This document shows positions 8,371 to 16,617 of a stretch of DNA of 64,000 nt, piece by piece (position 1 is the first letter of the stretch; each line of letters starts with the position of its first letter). The stretch covers positions 1-64,000 of the forward strand of contig DASUYB010000121.1 in the NCBI GenBank assembly GCA_036377595.1, read 5' to 3'. A model generated the notes under the pieces. The model ran no database searches, was not told the DNA's origin, and saw only the letters and a program-made list of their open reading frames with translations. The position numbers were made by a program, and so were the translations under genes. The stretch comes from Longimicrobium sp. GTDB taxonomy: Bacteria > Gemmatimonadota > Gemmatimonadetes > Longimicrobiales > Longimicrobiaceae.

Positions 8371-8449
8371 ATCTCACGCGGAGCCGCGGAGACGCGGAGG
8401 ACCAACCCCGGCGCTGAGTTCTCCGCGCCTCCGCGTCTCCGCGTGAGAC
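8371..8449. repeat. Long hairpin repeat, family C
   Basis: TCTCACGCGGAGCCGCGGAG on the left pairs with CTCCGCGTCTCCGCGTGAGA on the right. It lies in the divergent gap between the FNT gene and the dehydrogenase operon. The remaining bases to 8649 hold no further structure I can support; a TACAAT at 8541 lacks a partner -35 box. Confidence 0.75.
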
Positions 8450-8649
8450 CTCCTCGGATCTTCGACGCGCCCCGGATCCGCCACCGCGGGACGCTTCCAA
8501 TCGCAAGACATTGTGGAGGCCGGAGATTGGATCGCATCGCTACAATCCTTGCTAAATCTTCGTCCAATCTCCTGAAACGGATGTGATGGACGGATGGAAC
8601 ACCTTATGCATAAGCCGCGGCGCGAAGGCGTGGTGTGCGCGGTGGACGC

Positions 8650-10587
8650 ATGGCGCCCACCCATCGCCACGTGACGAGCTCCCGTCCCGCCGCGGGCGCC
8701 GAACGCGAAGGCAGCGTCTCAACCCTCGTGAGGCTGGGCGAACTGGTGCGTCCCTCGATCCTCAATCCACCCTTGCGGCTGGCCGCGGCGGCGCTGCTGC
8801 TGACGGCGGCATGCGACGGCAAGGAAAACCGCAACACGGGCACCGCGCCGCGGTTCGGCGGGCGCTCCGAGCCGCTGGCCAGCGCCATCACCGACACGAC
8901 CGAGGACGGGCAGTGGACCATGCCCGCCCACGACTACGCCAGCACCCGCTACAGCCGGCTGGCGCAGATCAACGCGCAGAACGTTCCCAACCTCAAGCTG
9001 GCGTGGACCTTCAGCACCGGCGTGGTCCGCGGCCACGAGGCCGCGCCGCTGGTGGTGAACAACACCCTGTACGTGGTGACGCCCTTCCCCAACCTCCTCT
9101 ACGCGCTGGACCTGACGAAGCCCGGCGCGCCGGTGAAGTGGAGCTACGACCCCAAGCCCGCCAGCGCCGCGCAGGGGGTGGCCTGCTGCGACCTGGTGAA
9201 CCGCGGGGCGATGTACGCGGACGGGAAGATCGTCTACAACGTGCTCGACGGGCACACGGTGGCCGTCGACGCCAACACCGGGCAGGAGGTGTGGAAGGCG
9301 CGCGTCGCCGACTACAACAAGGGCGAGTCGCTGACCATGGCGCCGCTGGTGGTGAAGGACAAGGTGCTGGTGGGCAACAGCGGCGGCGAGTTCGGCGTGC
9401 GCGGCTGGGTGACGGCGCTCAACCTCTCCGACGGCACCCTCGCCTGGCGCGCGTACAACACGGGGCCCGACGCCGAGGTGCTGATCGGCCCCGAGTTCAA
9501 GCCGTTCTACCAGTCCGACCAGGGAAAGGACCTGGGCGTCACCACCTGGCCGCCCGACGCGTGGAAGATCGGCGGGGGGACGATGTGGGGATGGATCAGC
9601 TACGACCCCGCGCTGAACCTGATCTACCACGGCACGGCCAACCCCGGCCCCTGGAACGCCGACCAGCGCCCGGGCGACAACAAGTGGACGGCGGGGATCT
9701 TCGCGCGGAACCCCGACAACGGGCACGCGCGCTGGTTCTACCAGTGGAGCCCGCACGACCTGTGGGACTACGACGGGATCAACGAGCAGCTCCTCCTCGA
9801 CCTTCCCATCGGCGGGCGCACGGTGCGCGCGCTCGTCCGCCCCGAGCGCAACGGCTACGTCTACGTGCTCGACCGCACGACCGGGCAGGTGCTCTCCGCC
9901 AACCCGTTCGTGCACGTGACCAGCACGCTGGGGGTGGACCTGAAGACGGGGCGGCCGATCGAGAACACGGCGCTGCACCCCGAGACGGGGAAGGTGGTGC
10001 GCGACATCTGCCCCGCCGCGCCCGGCGCCAAGGACTGGCAGCCGAGCGCCTTCTCGCCGCGCACGGGGCTGCTGTACCTGCCGCACCAGAACCTGTGCAT
10101 GGACTTCGAGGGGGTCGAGGCCAGCTACATCGCCGGAACTCCCTTCGTTGGCGCCAACGTGAAGATGTACGCGGGCCACGGCGGCTATCGCGGCGCGCTG
10201 ACCGCGTGGGACCCCGTCCGCGGCCGCATCGCCTGGCAGGATAAGGAGAACCTTCCCGTCTGGAGCGGCGCGCTGGCGACCGCGGGCGACGTGGTGTTCT
10301 ACGGGACGATGGACGGGTGGTTCAAGGCGGTGGACGCGCGCAGCGGCCGGCTCCTCTGGCAGTTCAAGTGCGGCTCGGGGATCATCGGCCAGCCGATCAC
10401 CTACCGCGGGCCCGACGGCAAGCAGTACGTCGCGATCCTCTCCGGCGTCGGCGGGTGGGCGGGCGCCATCGTCGCCGGCGGGCTGGACCCGCGCGACAGC
10501 ACCGGCGCGCTGGGCTTCGTCAACGCGATGAAGGACCTGCCGCAGTACTCGACCAAGGGCGGGATGCTGTATGTGTTCTCGCTTTGA
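8650..10587 (+). CDS. xoxF: XoxF-type PQQ-dependent methanol/alcohol dehydrogenase
   Basis: The protein of 645 residues is a quinoprotein dehydrogenase with the eight-bladed PQQ propeller. It has the adjacent Cys179-Cys180 that form the ring next to PQQ, the 'GESLTMAP' glutamate and the 'GTANPGPWN' asparagine that bind the metal, and 'WDYDG' with catalytic Asp373 and a second Asp375. In the family this second Asp marks lanthanide-dependent XoxF; calcium enzymes have Ala there. It starts with a lipoprotein-like signal ('LLLTAAC'), so it may be membrane-anchored. The start is uncertain: ATG 8650 is used, GTGs at 8635, 8728 and 8746 are alternatives. It heads the eight-gene operon ending at 16464. 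No PQQ synthesis genes are in view. Confidence 0.88.
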   Translation: MAPTHRHVTSSRPAAGAEREGSVSTLVRLGELVRPSILNPPLRLAAAALLLTAACDGKENRNTGTAPRFGGRSEPLASAITDTTEDGQWTMPAHDYASTRYSRLAQINAQNVPNLKLAWTFSTGVVRGHEAAPLVVNNTLYVVTPFPNLLYALDLTKPGAPVKWSYDPKPASAAQGVACCDLVNRGAMYADGKIVYNVLDGHTVAVDANTGQEVWKARVADYNKGESLTMAPLVVKDKVLVGNSGGEFGVRGWVTALNLSDGTLAWRAYNTGPDAEVLIGPEFKPFYQSDQGKDLGVTTWPPDAWKIGGGTMWGWISYDPALNLIYHGTANPGPWNADQRPGDNKWTAGIFARNPDNGHARWFYQWSPHDLWDYDGINEQLLLDLPIGGRTVRALVRPERNGYVYVLDRTTGQVLSANPFVHVTSTLGVDLKTGRPIENTALHPETGKVVRDICPAAPGAKDWQPSAFSPRTGLLYLPHQNLCMDFEGVEASYIAGTPFVGANVKMYAGHGGYRGALTAWDPVRGRIAWQDKENLPVWSGALATAGDVVFYGTMDGWFKAVDARSGRLLWQFKCGSGIIGQPITYRGPDGKQYVAILSGVGGWAGAIVAGGLDPRDSTGALGFVNAMKDLPQYSTKGGMLYVFSL

Positions 10588-11485
10588 ACGGATGGTGCGA
10601 GAGTGCGAGGGTGCGAAGGTGCGAAAGTGGGCTCGTCGCGCCGCCGGCCGGCGTGCGCGCTCGCGATTCGCTTTCGCACTCTCGCACTCTCGCACTTTCG
10701 CACTTCTGCTGCTGGCCGCCTGCGCCCGCGCCGACGCCACCCCCGCGCGGGAGCTCCGCGTCTGCGCCGATCCCAACAACCTCCCGTTCTCCAACCGCGC
10801 GGGACAGGGGTTCGAGAACCGCATCGCCGAGCTGGTGGCGCGCGACCTGGGCGCGCGGGTGAGCTACACCTGGTGGCCGCAGCGCCGCGGCTTCTTCCGC
10901 GAGACCATCCGCGCGGGAAAGTGCGACGTGGTGATCGGCGTCCCCGCGTCGTTCGAGCTGGTGGAGCCGACCCGGCCCTATTACCGCTCGTCGTACGTCT
11001 TCATCGCCCGCAAGGACCGCGGGCTGCACCTGCGCTCGTTCGACGATCCCCGTCTCAAGACCCTGAAGATCGGCGTGCAGATCGTGGGCGACGACGGCTT
11101 CAACACGCCGCCGGTGCACGCGCTCGCCCGCCGCGGCGTGGTCGGCAACCTCCGCGGCTACACCCTCTACGGCGACTACGCGCGCCCCAATCCCCCCGCC
11201 GGGATCATCGACGCGGTCGCGCGCGGGGAGGTCGACGTGGCCATCGCCTGGGGGCCGCTGGCGGGCTACTTCGCCGGGCGGGAGGGGGTGGAGATGGAGA
11301 TCGCGCCGGTGGAGCCGCAGATCGATCCGCCGTTCCTGCCGTTCGTGTGGGACATCTCCATGGGCACGCGCCGCGGCGACACGCTGCGCACGCGCCTGGA
11401 TGACGTCATCACCCGCCGGCGGGCGGAGATCGACCGCATCCTCAGCGAGTACGGCGTGCCCCGCGTGGAAGGGAGGCGGAGGTGA
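10571..11485 (+). CDS. xoxJ: XoxJ-type periplasmic binding lipoprotein
   Basis: The mature part starts 'ELRVCADPNNLPFSNR' and continues 'GFENRIAELVA', 'WWPQRRGF', 'GKCDVVIGVP'. These are the hallmarks of quinoprotein-dehydrogenase-associated binding proteins (XoxJ/MxaJ), thought to help activate the dehydrogenase. The protein is 304 residues from ATG 10571; ATG 10592 is an alternative. A lipobox 'LLAAC' puts the lipid-modified Cys near residue 51, after an unusually long basic N-terminus translated from the octamer hairpin. The gene overlaps the xoxF end by 17 bases and the next cytochrome by GTGA. Confidence 0.86.
   Translation: MCSRFERMVRECEGAKVRKWARRAAGRRARSRFAFALSHSRTFALLLLAACARADATPARELRVCADPNNLPFSNRAGQGFENRIAELVARDLGARVSYTWWPQRRGFFRETIRAGKCDVVIGVPASFELVEPTRPYYRSSYVFIARKDRGLHLRSFDDPRLKTLKIGVQIVGDDGFNTPPVHALARRGVVGNLRGYTLYGDYARPNPPAGIIDAVARGEVDVAIAWGPLAGYFAGREGVEMEIAPVEPQIDPPFLPFVWDISMGTRRGDTLRTRLDDVITRRRAEIDRILSEYGVPRVEGRRR
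10594..10707. repeat. Octamer-repeat hairpin over the xoxF/xoxJ junction
   Basis: Four tandem octamers of the type GTGCGARR lie at about 10594-10628; the complementary YYTCGCAC octamers lie at about 10672-10707. The two arms can pair over about 30 bases with a GC-rich loop. The second arm encodes 'ALSHSRTFAL', which leads directly into the lipobox of the xoxJ product. A related hairpin is at 12053. Confidence 0.85.
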
Positions 11486-12051
11486 GGAGACCGGGTCCGC
11501 GCGGGGCACGCCTCGCCGTGGGGGCGATGGCGATCACGCTGGCCGCGTGCCAGCGCGAGGACCGCCACTTCCGCGAGGTGCCGCCCTCGGCCACGCCGGG
11601 ATCGGTGGTGCAGACGTCGGGCGGCTTCGTCCCCGGCCCGCCGCAGCCCGAGGTGCAGGCGCGCAGCGCGTACCTGACCAACGCCTACGCCGTCAGCGAG
11701 GGCGAGAGCCTGTACAACCAGATGAACTGCGTGGGATGCCACTTCCACGGCGGCGGGGGGATCGGGCCGCCGCTGATGGACGACAAGTGGATCTACGGCG
11801 CGCAGCCGGAGAACATCTACCAGTCCATCGAGGAGGGCCGCCCCAACGGGATGCCCGCCTGGGGCTCGCGGCTGTCGAGCGACCAGATCTGGAAGATCAC
11901 CGCCTACGTGCTCTCCATGTCGGGCCAGATCAGGAAGGACGTGGCGCCCGGCCGGCAGGACCACATGCAGGGGAAGAAGCAGGAGCAGGGCACCGAGGTG
12001 ATGCCGCCGAAGCCCTACGGCGGCCAGCCCCCGTCGACGGTCTTTCCATGA
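11482..12051 (+). CDS. xoxG: Cytochrome c lipoprotein, electron acceptor of the XoxF dehydrogenase
   Basis: The 189-residue protein has a lipobox 'TLAAC' and one heme site C-V-G-C-H at residues 83-87, with a likely Met ligand in 'GMPAWG'. The section 'LYNQMNCVGCHFHGGGGIGPPLMDD' (start only) and 'YQSIEEGRPNGMPAW' match the cytochrome cL group that takes electrons from PQQ methanol dehydrogenases. It starts with GTG in a four-base overlap with xoxJ and ends in an ATGA overlap with coxB. Position and sequence suggest it hands electrons from XoxF to the oxidase encoded just downstream. The symbol is by context. Confidence 0.78.
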   Translation: MRRPGPRGARLAVGAMAITLAACQREDRHFREVPPSATPGSVVQTSGGFVPGPPQPEVQARSAYLTNAYAVSEGESLYNQMNCVGCHFHGGGGIGPPLMDDKWIYGAQPENIYQSIEEGRPNGMPAWGSRLSSDQIWKITAYVLSMSGQIRKDVAPGRQDHMQGKKQEQGTEVMPPKPYGGQPPSTVFP

Positions 12052-13154
12052 GTGCGAAAGTGCGAAAGTGCGAAAGTGCGATGCGTTTTCGTGCGGGGCG
12101 TGCGTTCGCGCGCGCCCGTGCTTTCGCACCCTCGCACCCTCGCACCCTCGCACTTTCGCACTTTCGCACTCTCGCACTCCTCTCCCTCGCCGCCTGCGCA
12201 GGCTCGCCACGGCAGACCATGCTGAACCCGGCGGGGCCGCAGGCGGACAGCATCTTCGGGCTGTGGACGTACATGTGGATCGCCTCCACCGCCGTCTTCG
12301 CCGCGGTGATGGTCGCGCTGGCGATGGCGCTGGTGCGCGGGCGGCGGCGCGACGCACCCGACGTGAGCGAGGCGGGGGAGGGAAGGGCGCGGCGCACGAT
12401 CGTCGTCGCCACGGGGATCACCCTCGCCATCCTCCTGGCGACGCTGGTGGCGAGCTATCTCACCGGCCGCGCGTACGCGGTGACGCCGGAGAGCGGGCGG
12501 CCGCTGCAGATCACCCTGATCGGGCACCAGTGGTGGTGGGAGGTCACGTACAACGACTCGCTGAGCAGCCGCAGCCTCTCCACCGCCAACGAGATCCACA
12601 TCCCCGTGGGCCGCACGGTGGTGGTGAAGATGACCAGCTCGGACGTGATCCACTCCTTCTGGGTGCCCAACCTGGCGGGGAAGAAGGACATGATCCCCGG
12701 CTACAGCAGCACGATGTGGCTGCGCGCCGACCGGCCCGGCGTGTTCCGCGGCCAGTGCGCCGAGTTCTGCGGCCACCAGCACGCGAAGATGGCGCTCCTC
12801 GTGGTCGCCGAGCCGCCCGCGGAGTTCGCGCGCTGGTACGACGCGCAGCTCGCCGACAACATGCCGCCCACCGACACCACGCAGAGCACCGGAAAGAACG
12901 TGTTCATGAGCCACGGCTGCGTGCTCTGCCACACCATCCGCGGCACCGACGCGGGCGGGCGGGTGGGGCCGGACCTGACGCACCTCGCCACGCGGCGGAC
13001 CCTCGCCGCGGGAACCATCCCCAACAACCGCGGGTGGCTGGGGGGATGGGTGATGGACCCGCAGGGGATCAAGCCCGGGGCCAAGATGCCGCCCAACGAC
13101 ATGCGCCCCGACGAGCTTCAGGCGCTGCTCGCGTACCTCCAGAGCCTCCGCTAG
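12048..13154 (+). CDS. coxB: Cytochrome c oxidase subunit II fused to cytochrome c (caa3 type)
   Basis: The 368-residue protein has a lipobox 'SLAAC', two membrane helices, a cupredoxin domain with the CuA ligands (Cys237, Glu239, Cys241, His245, Met248) and a C-terminal cytochrome c with C-V-L-C-H from residue 291. The aromatic patch 'HQWWWE' is where electrons enter CuA. The start ATG at 12048 overlaps the previous stop (ATGA). Residues 2 to about 45 are translated from an octamer-repeat hairpin, so this signal sequence is built from repeat DNA. It forms the oxidase with the two genes that follow. Confidence 0.93.
   Translation: MSAKVRKCESAMRFRAGRAFARARAFAPSHPRTLALSHFRTLALLSLAACAGSPRQTMLNPAGPQADSIFGLWTYMWIASTAVFAAVMVALAMALVRGRRRDAPDVSEAGEGRARRTIVVATGITLAILLATLVASYLTGRAYAVTPESGRPLQITLIGHQWWWEVTYNDSLSSRSLSTANEIHIPVGRTVVVKMTSSDVIHSFWVPNLAGKKDMIPGYSSTMWLRADRPGVFRGQCAEFCGHQHAKMALLVVAEPPAEFARWYDAQLADNMPPTDTTQSTGKNVFMSHGCVLCHTIRGTDAGGRVGPDLTHLATRRTLAAGTIPNNRGWLGGWVMDPQGIKPGAKMPPNDMRPDELQALLAYLQSLR
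12053..12179. repeat. Octamer-repeat hairpin inside the start of coxB
   Basis: Three copies of GTGCGAAA follow the coxB start codon, and seven YYTCGCAC octamers (TTTCGCAC, CCTCGCAC, TCTCGCAC) lie at about 12123-12179. The arms are complementary. Because the unit is 8 bases, three units encode an 8-residue peptide period, visible as repeated 'SHPRTLAL/SHFRTLAL'. Confidence 0.88.
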
Positions 13155-13158
13155 GCCG

Positions 13159-15087
13159 ATGGCGTCCGTCGAAGCCGACGTGATCGCGGATCGCGACGAT
13201 TCCGCCGACCTGGCCGCCCTGGAGCGCTCGTGGCGCGAGCCGCCGGGCCTGTGGGGATGGCTCATCACCGTCGACCACAAGCGCATCGGCAAGCGCTACA
13301 TCGCCACCGCGCTGGTCTTCTTCCTCCTGGCCGGCCTGGAGGCGCTGGCGATGCGCGTCCAGCTCGCCCGGCCGGAGAACGGCTTCCTGGGGCCCGACCG
13401 CTACGACCAGTTCTTCACCATGCATGGCACCACGATGATGTTCCTGTTCGCGGTGCCGGTGATGCTGGCCTGGGGGATCTACCTCGTCCCGCAGATGGTG
13501 GGGACGCGCGACGTGGCCTTTCCCCGGCTGAACGCGTACGGCTACTGGGTCTACCTGATCGGCGCGTCGTTCATCTACGTCCAGTTCCTCCTGAACACCG
13601 GGACGGACGTGGGGTGGTTCGCCTACGTCCCCCTGGCCGGCCCCGAGTTCTCGCCGGGGAAGCGCGTGGACACCTGGGCGCAGATGGTGACCTTCACCGA
13701 GATCGCCGCGCTGATCGCCGCCATCGAGATCGTCGTCACCGTCTTCAAGCAGCGCGCGCCGGGGATGAGCCTCAACCGGCTCCCGCTCTACGTCTGGTCG
13801 ATGGTGGTGGTCGCCTTCATGGTGATCTTCGCCATGCCCGCCGTGGCCGTGGCCAGCACCTTCCTGCTGGCGATGGACCGGCTGGTGGGGACGCACTTCT
13901 TCAACCCCGCCGAGGGGGGCGACCCGCTCCTCTGGCAGCACATGTTCTGGTTCTTCGGGCACCCCGAGGTCTACATCATCTTCATCCCCGGCCTGGGGTT
14001 CGTCTCCTCCATCGTCACCACCTTCACCCGGCGGCCGGTGTTCGGCTACGTGGCCATGGTGCTCTCGCTCATCGCCACCGGTTTCATCGCGTTCGGGCTG
14101 TGGGTGCACCACATGTTCGCCACCCCCATCCCGCAGCTGGGGCAGAGCTTCTTCACCGCGGCCAGCATGATGATCGCCATCCCCAGCGGGGTGCAGATCT
14201 TCTGCTGGATCGCCACCCTCTGGCTGGGGAAGCCGCGCTTCCAGACGCCGCTGCTGTACGCCCTCGGCTTCATCGTCATCTTCGTCATCGGCGGGCTCAC
14301 GGGGGTGATGATCGCCTCGGTGCCCTTCGACCTGCAGGTGCACGACACCTTCTTCATCGTCGCCCACTTCCACTACGTGCTGATCGGCGGGGCCGTCTTC
14401 CCCCTGCTGGGCGCCATCACCTACTGGTTCCCCAAGGTCACGGGGCGATTGACGAGCGAGCGGCTGGGGAAGATCGGGTTCTGGCTCGTCTTCACCGGCG
14501 TGAACGTGACCTTCTTCCCCATGCACTTCCTGGGGCTGATGGGGATGACGCGGCGGGTCTACACCTACCTCCCCGGCCAGGGGTGGGGGGGCCTCAATCT
14601 CCTCTCGACCATCGGCGCGTTCGTCATCGCCGCGGGGGTGATCGTCTTCCTCTACAACCTCGCCGCCAGCTGGCGCTTCGGCGCGCCGGCGGGGGACGAC
14701 CCCTGGGGCGCCGACACGCTGGAGTGGGCGATTCCCAGTCCGCCGCCGCCGTACAACCACGCGCGCATCCCCATCGTGCAGGGCCGCGCCGCGCTCTGGT
14801 CGATGACCCCCGACCGCCCCGTCGTCGTCGGGCTGAACGAGACGCGCCGCGAGGTGCTGGTGACCACCGTGATGGACGCGGAGCCGGACAACCGGCAGGA
14901 GTCGCCCGGGCCCACGCCGGTGCCCTTCTTCGCCGCGCTGGCGACGGGGTTCCTGCTGATCCTGCTGGTGTTCACCTTCCAGGCGCTGTGGATCGGCGCC
15001 ATCCCGCTGGGGCTGGCGCTGTTCGCCTGGGCGTGGCCGCGGCATCCGGACAGGGCGTGGCGGCTGGACGCGGAGGCGGGGCGATGA
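13159..15087 (+). CDS. coxA: Cytochrome c oxidase subunit I, lacking the K-channel lysine
   Basis: The 642-residue heme-copper core has 12 conserved helices plus C-terminal segments. 'WFFGHPEVY' supplies the CuB His, the cross-linked Tyr and the D-channel Glu; 'HFHYV' supplies the heme a and a3 histidines; 'DVAFPRLN' gives the D-channel entrance Asp and Asn. In the K-channel region the usual 'P-T/S-G-V-K' reads 'PSGVQIF', with Gln346 in place of Lys. This variant is seen in CoxN-like enzymes such as rhizobial CoxMNOP. It lies between subunits II and III with a four-base gap and an ATGA overlap. Confidence 0.93.
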   Translation: MASVEADVIADRDDSADLAALERSWREPPGLWGWLITVDHKRIGKRYIATALVFFLLAGLEALAMRVQLARPENGFLGPDRYDQFFTMHGTTMMFLFAVPVMLAWGIYLVPQMVGTRDVAFPRLNAYGYWVYLIGASFIYVQFLLNTGTDVGWFAYVPLAGPEFSPGKRVDTWAQMVTFTEIAALIAAIEIVVTVFKQRAPGMSLNRLPLYVWSMVVVAFMVIFAMPAVAVASTFLLAMDRLVGTHFFNPAEGGDPLLWQHMFWFFGHPEVYIIFIPGLGFVSSIVTTFTRRPVFGYVAMVLSLIATGFIAFGLWVHHMFATPIPQLGQSFFTAASMMIAIPSGVQIFCWIATLWLGKPRFQTPLLYALGFIVIFVIGGLTGVMIASVPFDLQVHDTFFIVAHFHYVLIGGAVFPLLGAITYWFPKVTGRLTSERLGKIGFWLVFTGVNVTFFPMHFLGLMGMTRRVYTYLPGQGWGGLNLLSTIGAFVIAAGVIVFLYNLAASWRFGAPAGDDPWGADTLEWAIPSPPPPYNHARIPIVQGRAALWSMTPDRPVVVGLNETRREVLVTTVMDAEPDNRQESPGPTPVPFFAALATGFLLILLVFTFQALWIGAIPLGLALFAWAWPRHPDRAWRLDAEAGR

Positions 15088-15695
15088 GCACGCGGCGCCA
15101 GGCCTCGATCGACGTGTCCGGGCTGCCGGACGTGACCTTCGGCTACCGCAACGTGGTCTGGTGGGGCACGGTCGCCTTCATGTTCATCGAGGCGACGACG
15201 CTGGCGATGTGCGCGGGGACGTACCTCTATCTCCGCCGCAACTGGCAGGCGCTGCCGCCCCCCCGCGTGGCCGTCCCCGGGCTGACGGCCGCGACGGCGG
15301 AGGTGGTGCTGATGCTGGTGAGCTTCGTCCCCATCGCCATCCTGGCGCGGGCGGCGGAGCGGAAGGACCTGCGCGCGGTGCGCCTGTGGCTGCTGGTGGG
15401 CGTCGCGTTCAACGTCACCTTCGCCGTGCTGCGCTGGATCGCCCTGCACCAGCTGCACGTGCGGTGGGACGCCAACGCGTACGGCTCGTCGGCGTGGCTC
15501 ATCCTGCTGGTGGACGGCACCCTGCTGGCGGCGGAGATCGGCGAGCTGGCGGTGTTCGGCCTGATCGCGTGGACAGGGCGGTGGGAAGAGAAGCACTTCC
15601 CCGACACGGCGGACCTGTGCATGTACTGGTATTTCATGTGCCTGTCGTGGTTTCCGCTCTACGCCATCGTGTTCCTCCTCCCGCGGGTGATGTGA
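15084..15695 (+). CDS. coxC: Cytochrome c oxidase subunit III
   Basis: This 203-residue membrane protein has five hydrophobic segments and family marks such as 'WWGTVAFMFIEATTLAM' with the lipid-site Glu, and 'EEKHFPDTADLCMYWYFMCL' near the end. The length matches the short five-helix form of subunit III found in CoxO and quinol oxidases. It starts in an ATGA overlap with coxA and is itself overlapped by the small membrane protein after it. Confidence 0.86.
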   Translation: MSTRRQASIDVSGLPDVTFGYRNVVWWGTVAFMFIEATTLAMCAGTYLYLRRNWQALPPPRVAVPGLTAATAEVVLMLVSFVPIAILARAAERKDLRAVRLWLLVGVAFNVTFAVLRWIALHQLHVRWDANAYGSSAWLILLVDGTLLAAEIGELAVFGLIAWTGRWEEKHFPDTADLCMYWYFMCLSWFPLYAIVFLLPRVM

Positions 15696-16075
15696 TGCCG
15701 GTGGAGCGCGCCGAGCACTCGACCCCGCCCTCGGCGGCGACGGTGGCGCTGTGGACGTCGCTGGTGGGCGGCCCGGTCGTCGTCCTGGCGAACCAGTGGG
15801 TCGCCTACGCGCTGGTGCCGGACGCCTGCGCGCGGCAGAACAGCGTCTTCGTGCACGTCGTCCATCTCGCCGCGCTGCTGCTGATCGCGGGGATGTGGGT
15901 GTTCTGCCGGCGAGAGTGGGCACGGCTGGGGAAGAGCGAGCCGGACGAGCGCCCCGGGCCCGAGCACCGCGCGCGCTTCATGGCGTTCACGGGGATGGTC
16001 GCGAACCCGTTCTTCGCGCTGATCGTGCTGGCGATGTGGCTGGCCACCGTCCTCTTCAGCCCCTGCTCCGCATGA
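15695..16075 (+). CDS. Small membrane protein of the oxidase operon
   Basis: The 126-residue protein has three hydrophobic segments ('LVGGPVVVLANQWVAYALV', 'HVVHLAALLLIAGMWVFC', 'FFALIVLAMWLATVLF') and two conserved-looking His residues before the second. It lies between coxC and the last cytochrome c with overlaps on both sides (TGATG and ATGA). Its place corresponds to CoxP in CoxMNOP-type operons, but I do not see clear sequence identity. A role as an accessory or fourth oxidase subunit is inferred. Confidence 0.7.
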   Translation: MPVERAEHSTPPSAATVALWTSLVGGPVVVLANQWVAYALVPDACARQNSVFVHVVHLAALLLIAGMWVFCRREWARLGKSEPDERPGPEHRARFMAFTGMVANPFFALIVLAMWLATVLFSPCSA

Positions 16076-16464
16076 GCGCGCGCCGCCTCCGCCTGGCCTG
16101 CCTGGCCGCGCTCGCGCTGGCCGCCGCGTGCGAGACCCGCGCGCGCGTGGACGACGCGCAGGCGATGCAGCTCACCCACGGCGGGCGGCCGGGGATGGGG
16201 CGGCGGTGGATGGAGCTCTACGGCTGCGGGGGATGCCACGTGGTCCCCGGCGTTCCCGGCGCGCGGGGGCGGGTGGGGCCGCCGCTGGACAACGTGGCCG
16301 CGCGCCTCTTCGTCGGCGGGGTGACGGAGAACAAGCCCGACAACCTGATCGCCTGGATCCAGGACCCGCAGCGGGTGGATTCGTCCACCGCGATGCCCAG
16401 GACCGGCGTCACCGAGCGCCAGGCCCGCGATATCGCCGCCTACCTCTACACGCTCGCGCACTGA
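16072..16464 (+). CDS. Cytochrome c lipoprotein, end of the oxidase operon
   Basis: The 130-residue protein has a lipobox 'LAAAC' around residue 20 and a heme site C-G-G-C-H in 'LYGCGGCHVVPG', with a Met in 'TAMPRTGV' as the likely second ligand. The spacing is that of small class I cytochromes c. As the last gene of the operon, with its start overlapping the gene before it, it probably shuttles electrons at the periplasmic face of the membrane, either between the XoxG-like protein and the oxidase or from another source. Confidence 0.82.
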   Translation: MSARRLRLACLAALALAAACETRARVDDAQAMQLTHGGRPGMGRRWMELYGCGGCHVVPGVPGARGRVGPPLDNVAARLFVGGVTENKPDNLIAWIQDPQRVDSSTAMPRTGVTERQARDIAAYLYTLAH

Positions 16465-16491
16465 CGCGCCGGCCACGTTCGGCGGACATGT

Positions 16492-16560
16492 ACGCGCGGA
16501 GGCGCGGAGGGGCGGCGACGCGCTTCCGCGCCTCCGCGTCTCCGCGTCTCCGCGTGAGAT
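16492..16560. repeat. Long hairpin repeat, family C, after the oxidase operon
   Basis: CGCGGAGGCGCGGAGG on the left pairs with CCTCCGCGTCTCCGCG on the right, ending in GCGTGAGAT as in the other copies. It is the first structure after the operon's last stop and could act as its terminator, although no T-tract follows. Confidence 0.7.
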
Positions 16561-16617
16561 CATCGGGTCTGCCCCCCTCGACCAATGCGGCCCGTGGCTT
16601 GCCGCGCCTCGGCGGGC

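Noticed and set aside
8650-10587. Calcium-type MxaF methanol dehydrogenase or glucose dehydrogenase
   Set aside because: The second Asp in WDYDG is the XoxF mark where MxaF has Ala, and no MxaI gene is present.
10594-12179. Octamer repeats as a CRISPR or sequencing artefact
   Set aside because: The units are contiguous without spacers, the arms are complementary, and reading frames with lipoboxes run through them intact.
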